Notes under the pieces: model-generated | Seen by the model: the letters and a program-made list of their open reading frames with translations, nothing else | Told to the model about the DNA's origin: nothing | Databases searched by the model: none | Made by a program: the position numbers and the translations under genes | Shown here: in pieces, positions 54,138 through 63,343 of the stretch | Layout of the letters: the number at the start of each line of letters is the position of its first letter | Position numbering within the stretch: the stretch's first letter is position 1 | NCBI GenBank assembly: GCA_039178835.1 | Contig: JBCDFA010000001.1 | Location: 1 to 64,000 of the forward strand | DNA from: AL-N1 sp039178835 | GTDB taxonomy: Bacteria; Chloroflexota; Chloroflexia; Chloroflexales; Roseiflexaceae | Direction of reading: 5' to 3' | DNA: 64,000 bases

Positions 54138-55365
54138 GCCTTGTCTCCTTTGTCCATTGCAGAAGAAGTGATGGGTAGATTTGTTCAGTTAAGAGACGAC
54201 GATATACTGTGTTTCGGCGAGAGCTATTGAGCAGTGGTTGGATGAGATGTTGACCGTGAGAGTAGGTGAAAGCATACGTATCCATCAATGGTCGCTTCAT
54301 GACATCAAGGAACTTACGTGCACGTTCTTCTGGTTTGATCGTGTAATGCATCAAGTAACGTATGATATCTTCATCGGATTGCCCTTCGCGCAGCATAAAG
54401 ACCGCATTACCCCATGCCTTTTGTGCCTGCGCCATAGCATGATTCAGTTTTACCAGGTCGACACCATCCTGCCATTCCATGCCTGCCTGTGGGTAGAATT
54501 GTTCCGCCAGCAGTGTCTCTGCCTCACCGGGGCCAAAAATAATGTCCAGTGCAACCATGGCAATTCCTTCGGCAATAACGAGTTGTGGTGTATGAATGAG
54601 AAATATGGATTGTTCCAAATAGTGCTGTTTTCGGTAGAGCACCTGCTCTTTCATCACCGATTCGGTATGGTGACCGGGATATATTTCGTGACAGATTAAA
54701 AATGGCAGTCGTGCGAGGTTGATCGGGAGATCGGTATTGAACTCTGCACGGGAATGGAAATTGCCCAGATACCAATTAGCTGCACCACCAGATGTGTTTT
54801 GTACAAGTTGTATATCGACCCCTTCTGCTTCAGGTAAGTCGATGATTGTCTGAGTACGCTTTTGTGTTTCAACCGCCATCTGTTTTAACAAGTCTGGCAG
54901 GAGATGATTGTGTGTAGGCGGTAGCTCGTTTTGCTTCTGCCAGGTGAGATATCGTTCTACAAGTGGCGTATTGCCAGGAATGGCGTCGGCAAACAACTCA
55001 CGGTTCTGTTCGAGGTGTTCTTCCGGGATGCGTTGGGGACAAATATCAAAGCAGCGTTCAATTTCTTCTTCCAGAGCAAATGTTTCACCGTTTAGTTTTC
55101 GCGTGATGGTTTCGATTGCCTGCACCTGTTTCTCAAGGTAGTTTGCACGTTGTGTTTCAAATTGCTGCAATGGAAGAGAATCCAGAAGGTGTGTCGCTTC
55201 TCGGAGGAGGTTCAATGGCTCTGGGTCAGGTTCGGTGTCTACATCTGCTTTCCACTCAGGTGGGCCATAGTAGTAATCAACAAACCAACTTCCGGTGGTT
55301 CGCTGCAATACTTTGTCAATTCGTAAGCCTAGTTGTATGTAATTTTGAAGCCAGTCATTGTTCAT
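54124..55365 (-). CDS. DUF885-like gluzincin metallopeptidase
   Basis: 413 residues. Metal-site motif CHEIYPGHHTES matches the HExxPGHH form seen in DUF885 proteins, and AEGIAM supplies a likely third ligand Glu about 40 residues later. No signal peptide, so cytoplasmic. The remaining protein is helical. It lies 10 bases after the 2H phosphoesterase gene and overlaps the sulfurtransferase. The substrate is unknown. Confidence 0.8.
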   Translation of the reverse strand: MNNDWLQNYIQLGLRIDKVLQRTTGSWFVDYYYGPPEWKADVDTEPDPEPLNLLREATHLLDSLPLQQFETQRANYLEKQVQAIETITRKLNGETFALEEEIERCFDICPQRIPEEHLEQNRELFADAIPGNTPLVERYLTWQKQNELPPTHNHLLPDLLKQMAVETQKRTQTIIDLPEAEGVDIQLVQNTSGGAANWYLGNFHSRAEFNTDLPINLARLPFLICHEIYPGHHTESVMKEQVLYRKQHYLEQSIFLIHTPQLVIAEGIAMVALDIIFGPGEAETLLAEQFYPQAGMEWQDGVDLVKLNHAMAQAQKAWGNAVFMLREGQSDEDIIRYLMHYTIKPEERARKFLDVMKRPLMDTYAFTYSHGQHLIQPLLNSSRRNTVYRRLLTEQIYPSLLLQWTKETRHDAG

Positions 55366-55375
55366 GTTTCCCCTC

Positions 55376-55993
55376 TCAGTGATCAGGTGTTAATCGCCAC
55401 GAGTGGAGCAATTCCCACTGTAGGGTGTGCCACCATGCGCCGTTCCAATTTTCGCTGGTAAAGGCAAACAGTTGCAAGGTGTGGGCCACGAAACTGGCTG
55501 GCCCAATCGGTTTCGCTTCGCGCACAAAATCCAGAATCTCGTCAAAGAATTGGGGTGGGATGTCCGCCATAGCCAGGGTCAGGTGGGCGTCGAAGTGCTC
55601 ACCATTCCACTCGCGAGGTGTGAAATCGCATGCTGAGTGGACCAATGACAGAAGGACATCAAGTGTTGTCTGATGCAGGGCTTGCAGCGACTCGTTGCGA
55701 GTACCGTCTGGCATGCCTTTGATACGAATAGCAATGCCACCTTTCCCATATGCTTGTACACCGTTGTTGTAGGCGGTAAAGGGCTGATGTTGCACTATTA
55801 CTGGGGTCAGGCGAGCCACGATCTCGTCAGGTGATGCATCGGAGCGAAAGAAGCCCTTCATTGTTGCGTGCGGCATAAACTTCCCGGCTGTTTGCAAACC
55901 ATACTGTTGCAATAAAAGCTGGTGCATTTCAACCTGGGCACGACACATCGCAAAAGAAGGGCGTAAATAAAAGCCGTAGCGTGTATTTTCCAT
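55376..55993 (-). CDS. 2H phosphoesterase (2'-5' RNA ligase-like)
   Basis: About 205 residues from ATG 55993 (a GTG three codons earlier is possible; AAGGA precedes both). Two HxT/S motifs characteristic of the 2H superfamily: MPHATMKGFF and DAHLTLAMAD. Relatives hydrolyse 2',5' or cyclic phosphodiester bonds in RNA or nucleotides. It lies between the MBL-fold and metallopeptidase genes, 10-25 bases from each. Confidence 0.8.
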   Translation of the reverse strand: MENTRYGFYLRPSFAMCRAQVEMHQLLLQQYGLQTAGKFMPHATMKGFFRSDASPDEIVARLTPVIVQHQPFTAYNNGVQAYGKGGIAIRIKGMPDGTRNESLQALHQTTLDVLLSLVHSACDFTPREWNGEHFDAHLTLAMADIPPQFFDEILDFVREAKPIGPASFVAHTLQLFAFTSENWNGAWWHTLQWELLHSWRLTPDH

Positions 55994-56017
55994 ATAATAC
56001 ACATCCTTCTCTCAATA

Positions 56018-57139
56018 TTAGGCGCGTCGGTATTGTGGTGCGACGCGTTCGTCTGCGGAAACATCATCAAGGTTGGCAATAGCGAGTTCGCCGCGCTGGT
56101 CGAGATACTCGATGTGTGCGCCGACTTCGGTGAGTGCTAACAGGATGTTATAGCCATCCAGTTTGGCGTATATTTCCCGTGACAGGTCTTTGATCGTGTG
56201 TGGTGTGGCGCAGATATCCAGAATACGTTTGAGCTTGTGCTGGTGTGATTGCGTAATGGCGTTGATACGCTCATTAAGTGTTTCGATAGGTTGCTCGTGC
56301 CCGGCCAGCGCCAGACGAATATTTGGCACCTCGGCTATTTTTTGTAGAGATTGGAAGTAGTGATCGAGTCCATTCCAGGGTGTCAAGCTTTCGGGTGAGA
56401 TATGTGGTGAAGTGCGCCACAGGATGTGATCGGCACTAAACAACACATCCTCTAGTTGTAGACAGACCTGTCCAGGGCAGTGACCGGGAGTGTGGTACAC
56501 GCGGAACAGGCCATCGAGCAGGTCGCCGTCGTGGAGAATGGTCGAGATATCGATGGAGCGGAAGAGCCCTTTGCTCCAGGCATACATGCCCATAAGCGTC
56601 TTGTGGCTCTCTTCCGAAACACCGGCACGCCACAAAAATGACGAAAGCGCTCGACTTGCTAATACCAGACGCTCCTGATGGTTGACCAGTACGCGACGGT
56701 CGAGTTCGTGAACGGCCACCGGGGCATTGGCGTGCGATACGACAAAGCCGAGACCTCCATAATGATCGATGTGAGAATGTGTGATGATGATGCGCTTGAA
56801 ATCCGCCCAGTCGAGAGTCTCATTCCACTCCTCCCGCAGTGTGGCTAGCCCTGCCTGGAGTTGTTTATTGCTTTCTTCGAGACCACTGCCCGTGTCGATG
56901 AGGGCAATGTAGTCACCTGCAATAACGACATGAATATTCGTAACTAACTGTGGGAATGTCCGAATCGGAATGCGGTATATTCGCACACCGCCAGTGGTTT
57001 CAAAACGTGCGATGGTTCCTGTCGACACAGTAGATAAACTTTCGTAACTAGAAACGATATCGGGCCAACAGTATACACCTTTTTGGTGTTGAGCGACAAA
57101 AGTGTGAAGGGCCTTTTCAGGGTTGTAGTCGTGTGCCAA
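56018..57139 (-). CDS. MBL-fold metallohydrolase with winged-helix tail
   Basis: About 374 residues if started from TTG 57139; GTG 57028 is the other option. The frame is open to 57304, but that part overlaps the regulator by nearly 190 bases and is unlikely. Metal motif THSHIDHYGG, later His in YHTPGHCPGQV, Asp in FSADHILW and His in LAGHEQPI. The C-terminal 70 residues resemble a winged helix (IKDLSREIYAKLDGYNILLALTE). RNase Z/glyoxalase II-type hydrolase; substrate unknown. Confidence 0.85.
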   Translation of the reverse strand: MAHDYNPEKALHTFVAQHQKGVYCWPDIVSSYESLSTVSTGTIARFETTGGVRIYRIPIRTFPQLVTNIHVVIAGDYIALIDTGSGLEESNKQLQAGLATLREEWNETLDWADFKRIIITHSHIDHYGGLGFVVSHANAPVAVHELDRRVLVNHQERLVLASRALSSFLWRAGVSEESHKTLMGMYAWSKGLFRSIDISTILHDGDLLDGLFRVYHTPGHCPGQVCLQLEDVLFSADHILWRTSPHISPESLTPWNGLDHYFQSLQKIAEVPNIRLALAGHEQPIETLNERINAITQSHQHKLKRILDICATPHTIKDLSREIYAKLDGYNILLALTEVGAHIEYLDQRGELAIANLDDVSADERVAPQYRRA

Positions 57140-60100
57140 GTGATCTGGCTGCGTCAGCCAATGGTTTGAGGTTAGCGTCGGTTGCGAGTTCGATGGCAGT
57201 GTCAAGAAGGGGCAGTGAAGCGGGGGCGCTATCAAAATCGCGTTCGATACGGATGATCTCGATAACGGTTCGCACATATTCAGGGAGCAAGCTGCGTCGG
57301 GCACTGTAATCCAGTGTGTGGCGGAGGATGGCCTGAGTCTGTTTCATATCACTACGAAGGGCGGCCAGTCGTGCGCGACCATGCTGGGCAGTAACATACA
57401 CAAAGCCATAGAGCAGTTGTGGTGATGTGAGAGCTTCCTGTAATAGATTGGTTGCTGGTTTCAACTGGCCATTTTTAAGTGCAAGTAAGCCCAGGGCGGC
57501 CTGAACGCTGGTGCGGTGCGATTGAAAAGCGGGGAAATTGGCAAGTTGTGCCGACATCGTCTCGAAGCGTTCCTGTGCCAGATCGAATTGGTCATCCAGC
57601 AGCCAGAGAAAGCCCTGATGGATGCGTGGCCAGATCGAGGCCCATGCCGCCTCGGGTGCCTGTTGTGCCAGATCAAGACTTTGGGCCAGGTGGCGCTCAC
57701 GCTCAATGAAGTCTCCGCGTAGTGCATGCAGGTGAGCAAGCTGGAGTGCACTGACGACGGCAGCGGCAGCCTGGCCCGTTTCAATAGCTAATTCGTGTGA
57801 TTTTTGCAGACACGGATCGGCTCCTTCCAGCAGCCCCTGCATGAGCGCCGCCCAGCCGACCTGGAATAATGCCAGTACGGCCTCATCGTCACCAAGATAT
57901 TCGGGCAATTCGAGGGTTGGTTTTCCTGGTACGGGAGAAGCAGCAACAAACGGCGTCCACGTGGTTACACCAGCAGTGGCAACTGGCTGAAGAATAGTTG
58001 CTGTACGTGCCAGCATATCTACGAGAATGGGATGGGACGTTGGTTGTGATGCATCGTCGGAGGGGGTAGTAGCTACAGGAACACGTTGCCTGTTTTCCAG
58101 AAAGACACTCATGGCAGATGCCCCGGCCAGATCGCCCATGAGTGCCCGCAGCAGCAGCAGTCGGCGTGGTGTTACCAGAGGGGGCAGTGGCTCGCTTTGC
58201 TCTGCTGCCCAGTCATCGTATGCTGTGGCGGTATTTGTGATCCCATCAAGGTCGAGCAAGGTTTCATAGGTGATCAGGCGGCCTTTGAATGCACGACGAA
58301 CGTTTTCTAATGGCGCATCAGGACCGAGTGATTGTGCACTCTGGAGGGCTAAGTCGTAGTGATTGAGGGCCTGTGCATAGCCAAAGGCCCGCCGTGCTTG
58401 ATCACCTGCTATGACTGCGTAATGCAGGGTATTGGCCTCGGTACCACGACCGGATTTGTGAAAGTGAAAGGCTAATTCAGCAGCATACTCGGATTTGGTG
58501 TGGTGGATATTTGCAATAGCTTCAGCCGCATGACGGTGAAGTTGGCGGCGACGTGGTGAAGAGAGCGACGCCACGATCACCGAGCGCATGAGATCGTGGC
58601 CCAGTTCCAGTCGTCCACCAGGGTTTTCGATCAGCAGTCCTCGTTGGAGCAGCGTGTTCGCGAGATCCAGCGCATCTGTTCCGGCAAGTTGTTCCACAAG
58701 ATCGAGTGATACAGGTCGACCAATGATGGCTAATTGTTCGAGTAACAGGCGTGCTTCTTCAGCCAAACGTTCGAGCCGCGATAGCATAATATCGCGGATT
58801 TGTGGTGCCGTAGTAAGCTCCGGTATTGGTACTGAGTCGATCTCTGGGAGCAGTGACGTCAGCGAGGTAACGTTGTGATCTTCGAGCAATGATTGTATTG
58901 CGACAATCACAAAGAGCGGATTACCGCTGGTACGCGTTGCGAGTCGTTCTGCCGTGTTGGTAAGCTGGGTTGGTTCTGCGTGAGACAACTCGGCGAGTAG
59001 GTGCGCGATATCTTTTGGCGTAAAGCGTGTCAGGAGCAGTGGCCGCAACAAGTTTTCACGTCCAAGTGTGCGTAACAGGGTATGGAGGGCTGGATTTTCG
59101 CCTAACTCTTCGGAGCGATATGCCAGTATAACAAGCAATGAGCGGCGGGCAGCGCGACGGGCCAGGCGACCAAGAGTGGTGAGTGTGGCCTCATCAATCC
59201 ACTGGGCATCGTCGCAGACAAGTACCAGGGGCTGTTGACGCGCAATGGCCAGTGCAATATCGACCAGTCCATCAAGGAGTTGTTCGTGGCGCTCGGTCGG
59301 TGAAACAGATAGTGGTGGTGGGAGATCAGGAATACGCTCGCGGAGTATTGGCAGAAGTTCAGCAACCTGTGCGACGGCTGTTGAGGGCAAGCGGCGCAGG
59401 AGTGACTCTGGTGCGGCGCGGATCAGGGGGCGTAGCGCTTCACTCAACTGTGCAAACGGTAGTACGCGCTCAAGCGCTGCAGCACGCACGGTAATGACAA
59501 GGGCGCCCTGAGCAATGGCCAGTTGCCGCCCTTCTTCGACCAACCGTGTTTTGCCAATACCAGCTTCACCAACGATGGTTATGACCCCGCCGTTGCCCTG
59601 TACAAACGTGCCAATCCATTCGCGTAAGGAACGCAACTCACGTGTACGACCCACGAAGGGAAGTGGTGCTGTACGTGGTGTCATCAAGGCAGGGCGTGAG
59701 GAGGCCAGATACAGTCCTTTTTCGCCACGAATGGTTTCTTCTTCTCCACGTAAAATTGCACTGTGGAGTTCCCGTGTCTGGAGTGAGGGTTCGGCACCAA
59801 GGGCTTCGCTCAGGTCGTTGCGATAGCGTTCATAGCTGCGCAGTGCGCCTGCATTATCGCCGGCCAATGCCTGAGCACGCATGAGTAGTCGGTAAAGTAG
59901 TTCGCGTAGTGGGTCGCGCATCAATCCCTGCTGTGCAAGGCTAATGGCTATCGCATATTCACCCCGTGCAATGTGTAGTTCAACAAGCGTTTGGAGGGCG
60001 TGCAGATAGGCTTCTCGTAGCCGTTCGCGTTCAGCAATGCTCCAAGGACTGTCCAATTCATCTTCGAGGTAATCACCGCGGTACAGCTCTATGGCACGAG

Positions 60101-60563
60101 TTAATGTTGCAATTTGATACTCTTCATCTTTGGGCGAGAGGTTGTGAATATGGTTTGCTGTAAATCGTTCCTCATTTGTCCGGTTGGGATCACTTCCAGC
60201 TGCCTGGAGATTGGACATGAAGTCATCAACATCGATCCATGCATCGCTGTCAGTATTCCAGGCATAACTGCCGTGACGCGTCACAATATAGCGTGAGGAA
60301 GCCCGTGGTGGTTTATCAGGCTCAAGCATGTGACGGAGATGGCTGATTGAACTTCGTAGTGTGGTAGAGACAGTGTGTGGTTCTGCCTCTGGCCAGAGCC
60401 ATTCGATGAGCCGTTCTGCGGGGACACTGTTGCCACGTGATGTCAGCAGGATCGTCAACAGGCGGCGTTGCTGGCGTGATCGCCACGCTGAATCGGGGAG
60501 GCGTGTACCGTTGTGATGCACAACTAATGGACCAAGCAGCGCAATTTCCAGATTGCTAGACAT
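57117..60563 (-). CDS. BTAD/AAA-ATPase/TPR transcriptional regulator
   Basis: 1148 residues. OmpR-like winged helix (1-95, LLGPLVVHHNGTRLPD and LRSSISHLRHMLEP), BTAD domain (about 100-280), an AAA-type NTPase with Walker A GEAGIGKTRLVEE and Walker B LVLVCDDAQWID (about 305-480), and a long TPR-like region to the end (about 640-1148). No C-terminal LuxR DNA-binding domain is seen. Such SARP-type activators often control neighbouring gene clusters. It heads the minus-strand run of five genes down to 53262 and is divergent from another MBL-fold gene. Confidence 0.9.
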   Translation of the reverse strand: MSSNLEIALLGPLVVHHNGTRLPDSAWRSRQQRRLLTILLTSRGNSVPAERLIEWLWPEAEPHTVSTTLRSSISHLRHMLEPDKPPRASSRYIVTRHGSYAWNTDSDAWIDVDDFMSNLQAAGSDPNRTNEERFTANHIHNLSPKDEEYQIATLTRAIELYRGDYLEDELDSPWSIAERERLREAYLHALQTLVELHIARGEYAIAISLAQQGLMRDPLRELLYRLLMRAQALAGDNAGALRSYERYRNDLSEALGAEPSLQTRELHSAILRGEEETIRGEKGLYLASSRPALMTPRTAPLPFVGRTRELRSLREWIGTFVQGNGGVITIVGEAGIGKTRLVEEGRQLAIAQGALVITVRAAALERVLPFAQLSEALRPLIRAAPESLLRRLPSTAVAQVAELLPILRERIPDLPPPLSVSPTERHEQLLDGLVDIALAIARQQPLVLVCDDAQWIDEATLTTLGRLARRAARRSLLVILAYRSEELGENPALHTLLRTLGRENLLRPLLLTRFTPKDIAHLLAELSHAEPTQLTNTAERLATRTSGNPLFVIVAIQSLLEDHNVTSLTSLLPEIDSVPIPELTTAPQIRDIMLSRLERLAEEARLLLEQLAIIGRPVSLDLVEQLAGTDALDLANTLLQRGLLIENPGGRLELGHDLMRSVIVASLSSPRRRQLHRHAAEAIANIHHTKSEYAAELAFHFHKSGRGTEANTLHYAVIAGDQARRAFGYAQALNHYDLALQSAQSLGPDAPLENVRRAFKGRLITYETLLDLDGITNTATAYDDWAAEQSEPLPPLVTPRRLLLLRALMGDLAGASAMSVFLENRQRVPVATTPSDDASQPTSHPILVDMLARTATILQPVATAGVTTWTPFVAASPVPGKPTLELPEYLGDDEAVLALFQVGWAALMQGLLEGADPCLQKSHELAIETGQAAAAVVSALQLAHLHALRGDFIERERHLAQSLDLAQQAPEAAWASIWPRIHQGFLWLLDDQFDLAQERFETMSAQLANFPAFQSHRTSVQAALGLLALKNGQLKPATNLLQEALTSPQLLYGFVYVTAQHGRARLAALRSDMKQTQAILRHTLDYSARRSLLPEYVRTVIEIIRIERDFDSAPASLPLLDTAIELATDANLKPLADAARSLGTRLQP

Positions 60564-60863
60564 AGGTGATCCTGTGATTGCCCACTAGTGTATCCTGATT
60601 CCAGTGCACGCATGCCGCAGTGCATCATGAGTATACCATTTTTGTGTCTTTTGTGCAGCCTGCTCATGCTTTGTTTTTGTCTCATCAAGTATATAGTATA
60701 CTAATTGTAACCGGACCTGTGTTAAAGCGACATATTCATAGGCGATGAGGAGGGTCTTCTGTTTACCAGATTGTTGGTATGTGTGAGCAATGTTGGTTGC
60801 ATACAATCATGGTAGATACTCCTATAATGAGACGCCTTGTCATCGCATAGACAGGGGTTTTTT
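60564..60863 (+). promoter_or_regulatory. Divergent intergenic region before the MBL gene
   Basis: TATAAT at 60822-60827 sits about 37 bases before the plus-strand MBL gene, without a good -35. A palindromic TAGTATACTA at 60695-60704 could be a -10 for either strand or a regulator site. No gene seen. Confidence 0.4.
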
Positions 60864-61811
60864 ATGACATTCGTTGACACAATGATGTTGCCCGACGAAG
60901 TTCGTTTGATTGATGATCATCATCTCGATAGACCCGGCGTGATTGGAACCTATGTCCTGCTTGGTGATGAGCCAGCACTTGTTGATCCAGGGCCTGCCAC
61001 TGTTCTTCCCCATCTTGAAGCCGGATTGCAGAAAATCGGGCTCACATTTGCTGATATTCGTGCGGTGCTGTTGAGCCATATCCATCTTGACCATGCTGGT
61101 GCTACTGGTACGATTGTTGCCGCTCATCCACATATCAAGGTTTATGTCCATCAGCGTGGGGCACCACACATGGTTGCACCAGAGCGACTTCTGCGTAGTG
61201 CCACGCGGCTGTACGGAGATATGATGGATTATCTCTGGGGTGAGTTTCGTGCCGTTCCGGAGGACAATGTTATACCGCTGAGTGGTGGTGAGACGCTAAC
61301 ATTTGGCTCACGTAAGCTACACGTCTATGATGCACCAGGCCATGCATCACATCATGTGGTGTATTTTGAAGAAGCCACTGGTGCTGCGTTTATCGGCGAC
61401 AATGGTGGAGTTTGTCTGCCTGGTGCGTCGCATGCGCGTCCAGCTTCTCCACCACCTGATATTGACGTTGAGGCATGGGTTCAAACTCTCAATATGGTGT
61501 TGGATCTTCAACCAAAGTGGTTATTGCTCACGCATTTTGGTGCGATGGACAATCCTACAGCATACGTTGACGATTACCGCACACGCTTGATCCAGTGGGC
61601 CGATATGGTACGTGAAGGAATGCTGAGTGGTGTTGATGAAGCGACACAGGTTGCCCAGTTGCAGGCACGTGCTGATGCTGATCTGGGCGCTTCTGCCGAG
61701 AGTGAGCTAGGGGTACGTTACGAACAGGCAATCTCGCTTGAACAGACCTGGCAGGGATTAGTTCGTTATTGGAACAAGCGTATAGAGCGTGAGCGTTCAG
61801 CAGAAGGCTAG
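60864..61811 (+). CDS. MBL-fold metallohydrolase
   Basis: 315 residues from ATG 60864, which has AGGGG upstream; an ATG at 60837 overlaps the untranslated part. Metal motif SHIHLDHAGATG, then His in APGHASHH, Asp in FIGDNGG, and a final His in LTHFGAM. The C-terminus is helical and Glu/Ala-rich. It is divergent from the BTAD regulator and is a second MBL-fold gene in this neighbourhood, though not closely similar to the first. Confidence 0.9.
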   Translation: MTFVDTMMLPDEVRLIDDHHLDRPGVIGTYVLLGDEPALVDPGPATVLPHLEAGLQKIGLTFADIRAVLLSHIHLDHAGATGTIVAAHPHIKVYVHQRGAPHMVAPERLLRSATRLYGDMMDYLWGEFRAVPEDNVIPLSGGETLTFGSRKLHVYDAPGHASHHVVYFEEATGAAFIGDNGGVCLPGASHARPASPPPDIDVEAWVQTLNMVLDLQPKWLLLTHFGAMDNPTAYVDDYRTRLIQWADMVREGMLSGVDEATQVAQLQARADADLGASAESELGVRYEQAISLEQTWQGLVRYWNKRIERERSAEG

Positions 61812-62199
61812 CATTTGCTCAAGATTTACTGCACATACTATGCACTTGTTTTGTCAAAATGCTGTTGGGTCAGTGACAAGCTTTTGCAATTCTTATGTTA
61901 CAATACAGACGTATACAAAAACAACCTACAAGCGCATAGTATGAATTTCAGTAAAAGATGCACTGATGTATCTTGGCTGTATGGCACAGAAATTCCAACG
62001 GCGGCAACACAATCCTGAGCTTAATTAGCGCACAATAGCGTGCAACTGTGTATTTGCAGAATGCAGATAACACCATCTACAGATGCCGTCTATATGACCT
62101 TGTTCAGTTTGTAATAAGTATTCTGGACACCACGTATTCGTGTTACAGAGAGGTGACCTTTTACTCCGATAAAATTATCACGGATAAGGAAGATTGCGA
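61812..62199 (+). promoter_or_regulatory. Gene-free region before the ParB-like gene
   Basis: No gene is supported. An extended -10 TGT-TACAAT lies at 61896-61904, with GTGACA 20 bases before it. It would give a leader of nearly 290 bases. A GATAAAATTATC palindrome lies at about 62168-62179, just ahead of the ribosome site. Confidence 0.4.
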
Positions 62200-63129
62200 A
62201 TGGCCGACCGAGTGCTTTGCCAATCGACATTGGAGAACCGCTTTGCTCGTTGGGAAACATTGCGTGCAGCAGTCGATGACCTAGTGCGTCAACGACCACA
62301 ATTGCTCTCCCACCATTCTGACCAACCAACTCAACCATATGTTTACGAAATCTATGATCGTGGTCTACAGTCTGTTCCGATCTATATGATTGTGGATCAA
62401 GTACACTCATACGATGACATTAATCAACGGTTGAAGGCTGGTAACCATAGTAGAATACGGAATCGATCACAAAATAGATCTCGTAATGATGCAGTCGCTT
62501 TAGCACCAGTAACGTTGTATAAAGTTGGTGAAACATATTTCGTAAAGGATGGTAATAAGCGGGTGCAATTTGCTCGTTCCCGTGGGCAGGTTTTTCTTCC
62601 TGCATATGTTACTGAGTATGTGATTGACTCGGCGTTGGATGGACTAGCTGATGCACGGCGTATTTTATTGTATGAAGAGCGCCAGCGTTTTTTGGAAACA
62701 ACCAAATTGCTGACTTCACGTCCAACACACATGGTTCATTGTACGCTTCTTGGGGGATATCCCAAACTCATCCAACATATCAATGTCTATCGTGAAGAGT
62801 TGCAAACCGAGTGGAATCGATATATTCCACGGCATATTGCTGCCGCGAGTTGGTACGACACTGTTTACATGCCAATTGTTCATATGGTTCGTCGGCAACA
62901 TATTGTGTCGTATCTCGATAGTTGTGTTGAGGGAGATATTTATCTCTGGAGTATGGAATATTACTCACGTTTGTCCGAAGCAGAACAACGAGTAACGTCC
63001 ACAGAAATCTCCACTCAGTCAACCATAACAGTACGAAATCAACTGAGAGGAGCCCTGAGCACGGTTATACAACTTGGCAGGGCTCTGCGGAATGATTATG
63101 GTGGAGTGCATCCATACAGCATAGAGTAG
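62200..63129 (+). CDS. ParB/sulfiredoxin-fold-like protein
   Basis: 309 residues from ATG 62200, with AAGGA about nine bases upstream. The central part PVTLYKVGETYFVKDGNKRV, followed by QFARSRGQVFLPAYVTEYV, looks like a ParB-like nuclease/phosphotransferase pocket, where DGNKR takes the place of the usual DGHHR. The N- and C-terminal thirds are helical and not recognised. It may be related to DUF4032-type proteins. No partner ParA gene is near, so plasmid or chromosome partition is not implied. Confidence 0.65.
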   Translation: MADRVLCQSTLENRFARWETLRAAVDDLVRQRPQLLSHHSDQPTQPYVYEIYDRGLQSVPIYMIVDQVHSYDDINQRLKAGNHSRIRNRSQNRSRNDAVALAPVTLYKVGETYFVKDGNKRVQFARSRGQVFLPAYVTEYVIDSALDGLADARRILLYEERQRFLETTKLLTSRPTHMVHCTLLGGYPKLIQHINVYREELQTEWNRYIPRHIAAASWYDTVYMPIVHMVRRQHIVSYLDSCVEGDIYLWSMEYYSRLSEAEQRVTSTEISTQSTITVRNQLRGALSTVIQLGRALRNDYGGVHPYSIE

Positions 63130-63154
63130 TTTTGCTTGGGACTGCCTATGATAC

Positions 63155-63183
63155 TTGCCTCGCTTCCTGTGCTATGGTACAAT
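63155..63183 (+). promoter_or_regulatory. tRNA-Leu promoter
   Basis: TTGCCT (63155-63160), 17-base spacer, extended TGG-TACAAT (63178-63183), 12 bases before the tRNA. Confidence 0.8.
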
Positions 63184-63195
63184 CGTCTGGTGTAC

Positions 63196-63279
63196 GGGGA
63201 CGTGGCGAAATGGCAGACGCGCAAGTCTTAGGAACTTGTGGAGCAATCCGTGAGGGTTCGACTCCCTCCGTCCCCACCA
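63196..63279 (+). tRNA. tRNA-Leu (TAG)
   Basis: 84 bases with encoded CCA. Acceptor stem GGGGACG / CGTCCCC, anticodon stem CAAGT / ACTTG with loop CTTAGGA and anticodon TAG, a long class II variable arm, and T-arm GAGGGTTCGACTCCCTC. Confidence 0.97.
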
Positions 63280-63284
63280 GACAC

Positions 63285-63318
63285 AAAAAACACAGCCTTA
63301 AGGCTGTGTTTTTTTATT
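63285..63318 (+). terminator. Intrinsic terminator after tRNA-Leu
   Basis: AAAACACAGCC, TTAA loop, GGCTGTGTTTTTTTATT, starting six bases past the tRNA. Being A-rich on one side and T-rich on the other, it can also act for the minus-strand reductase gene ending at 63344. Confidence 0.95.
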
Positions 63319-63343
63319 GCAGCAGTCAATATAGAGTTTGTTG

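Noticed and set aside
61941..62018. 25-codon frame as a possible peptide precursor
   Set aside because: No ribosome site, no modifying-enzyme genes and no repeated core; probably chance.
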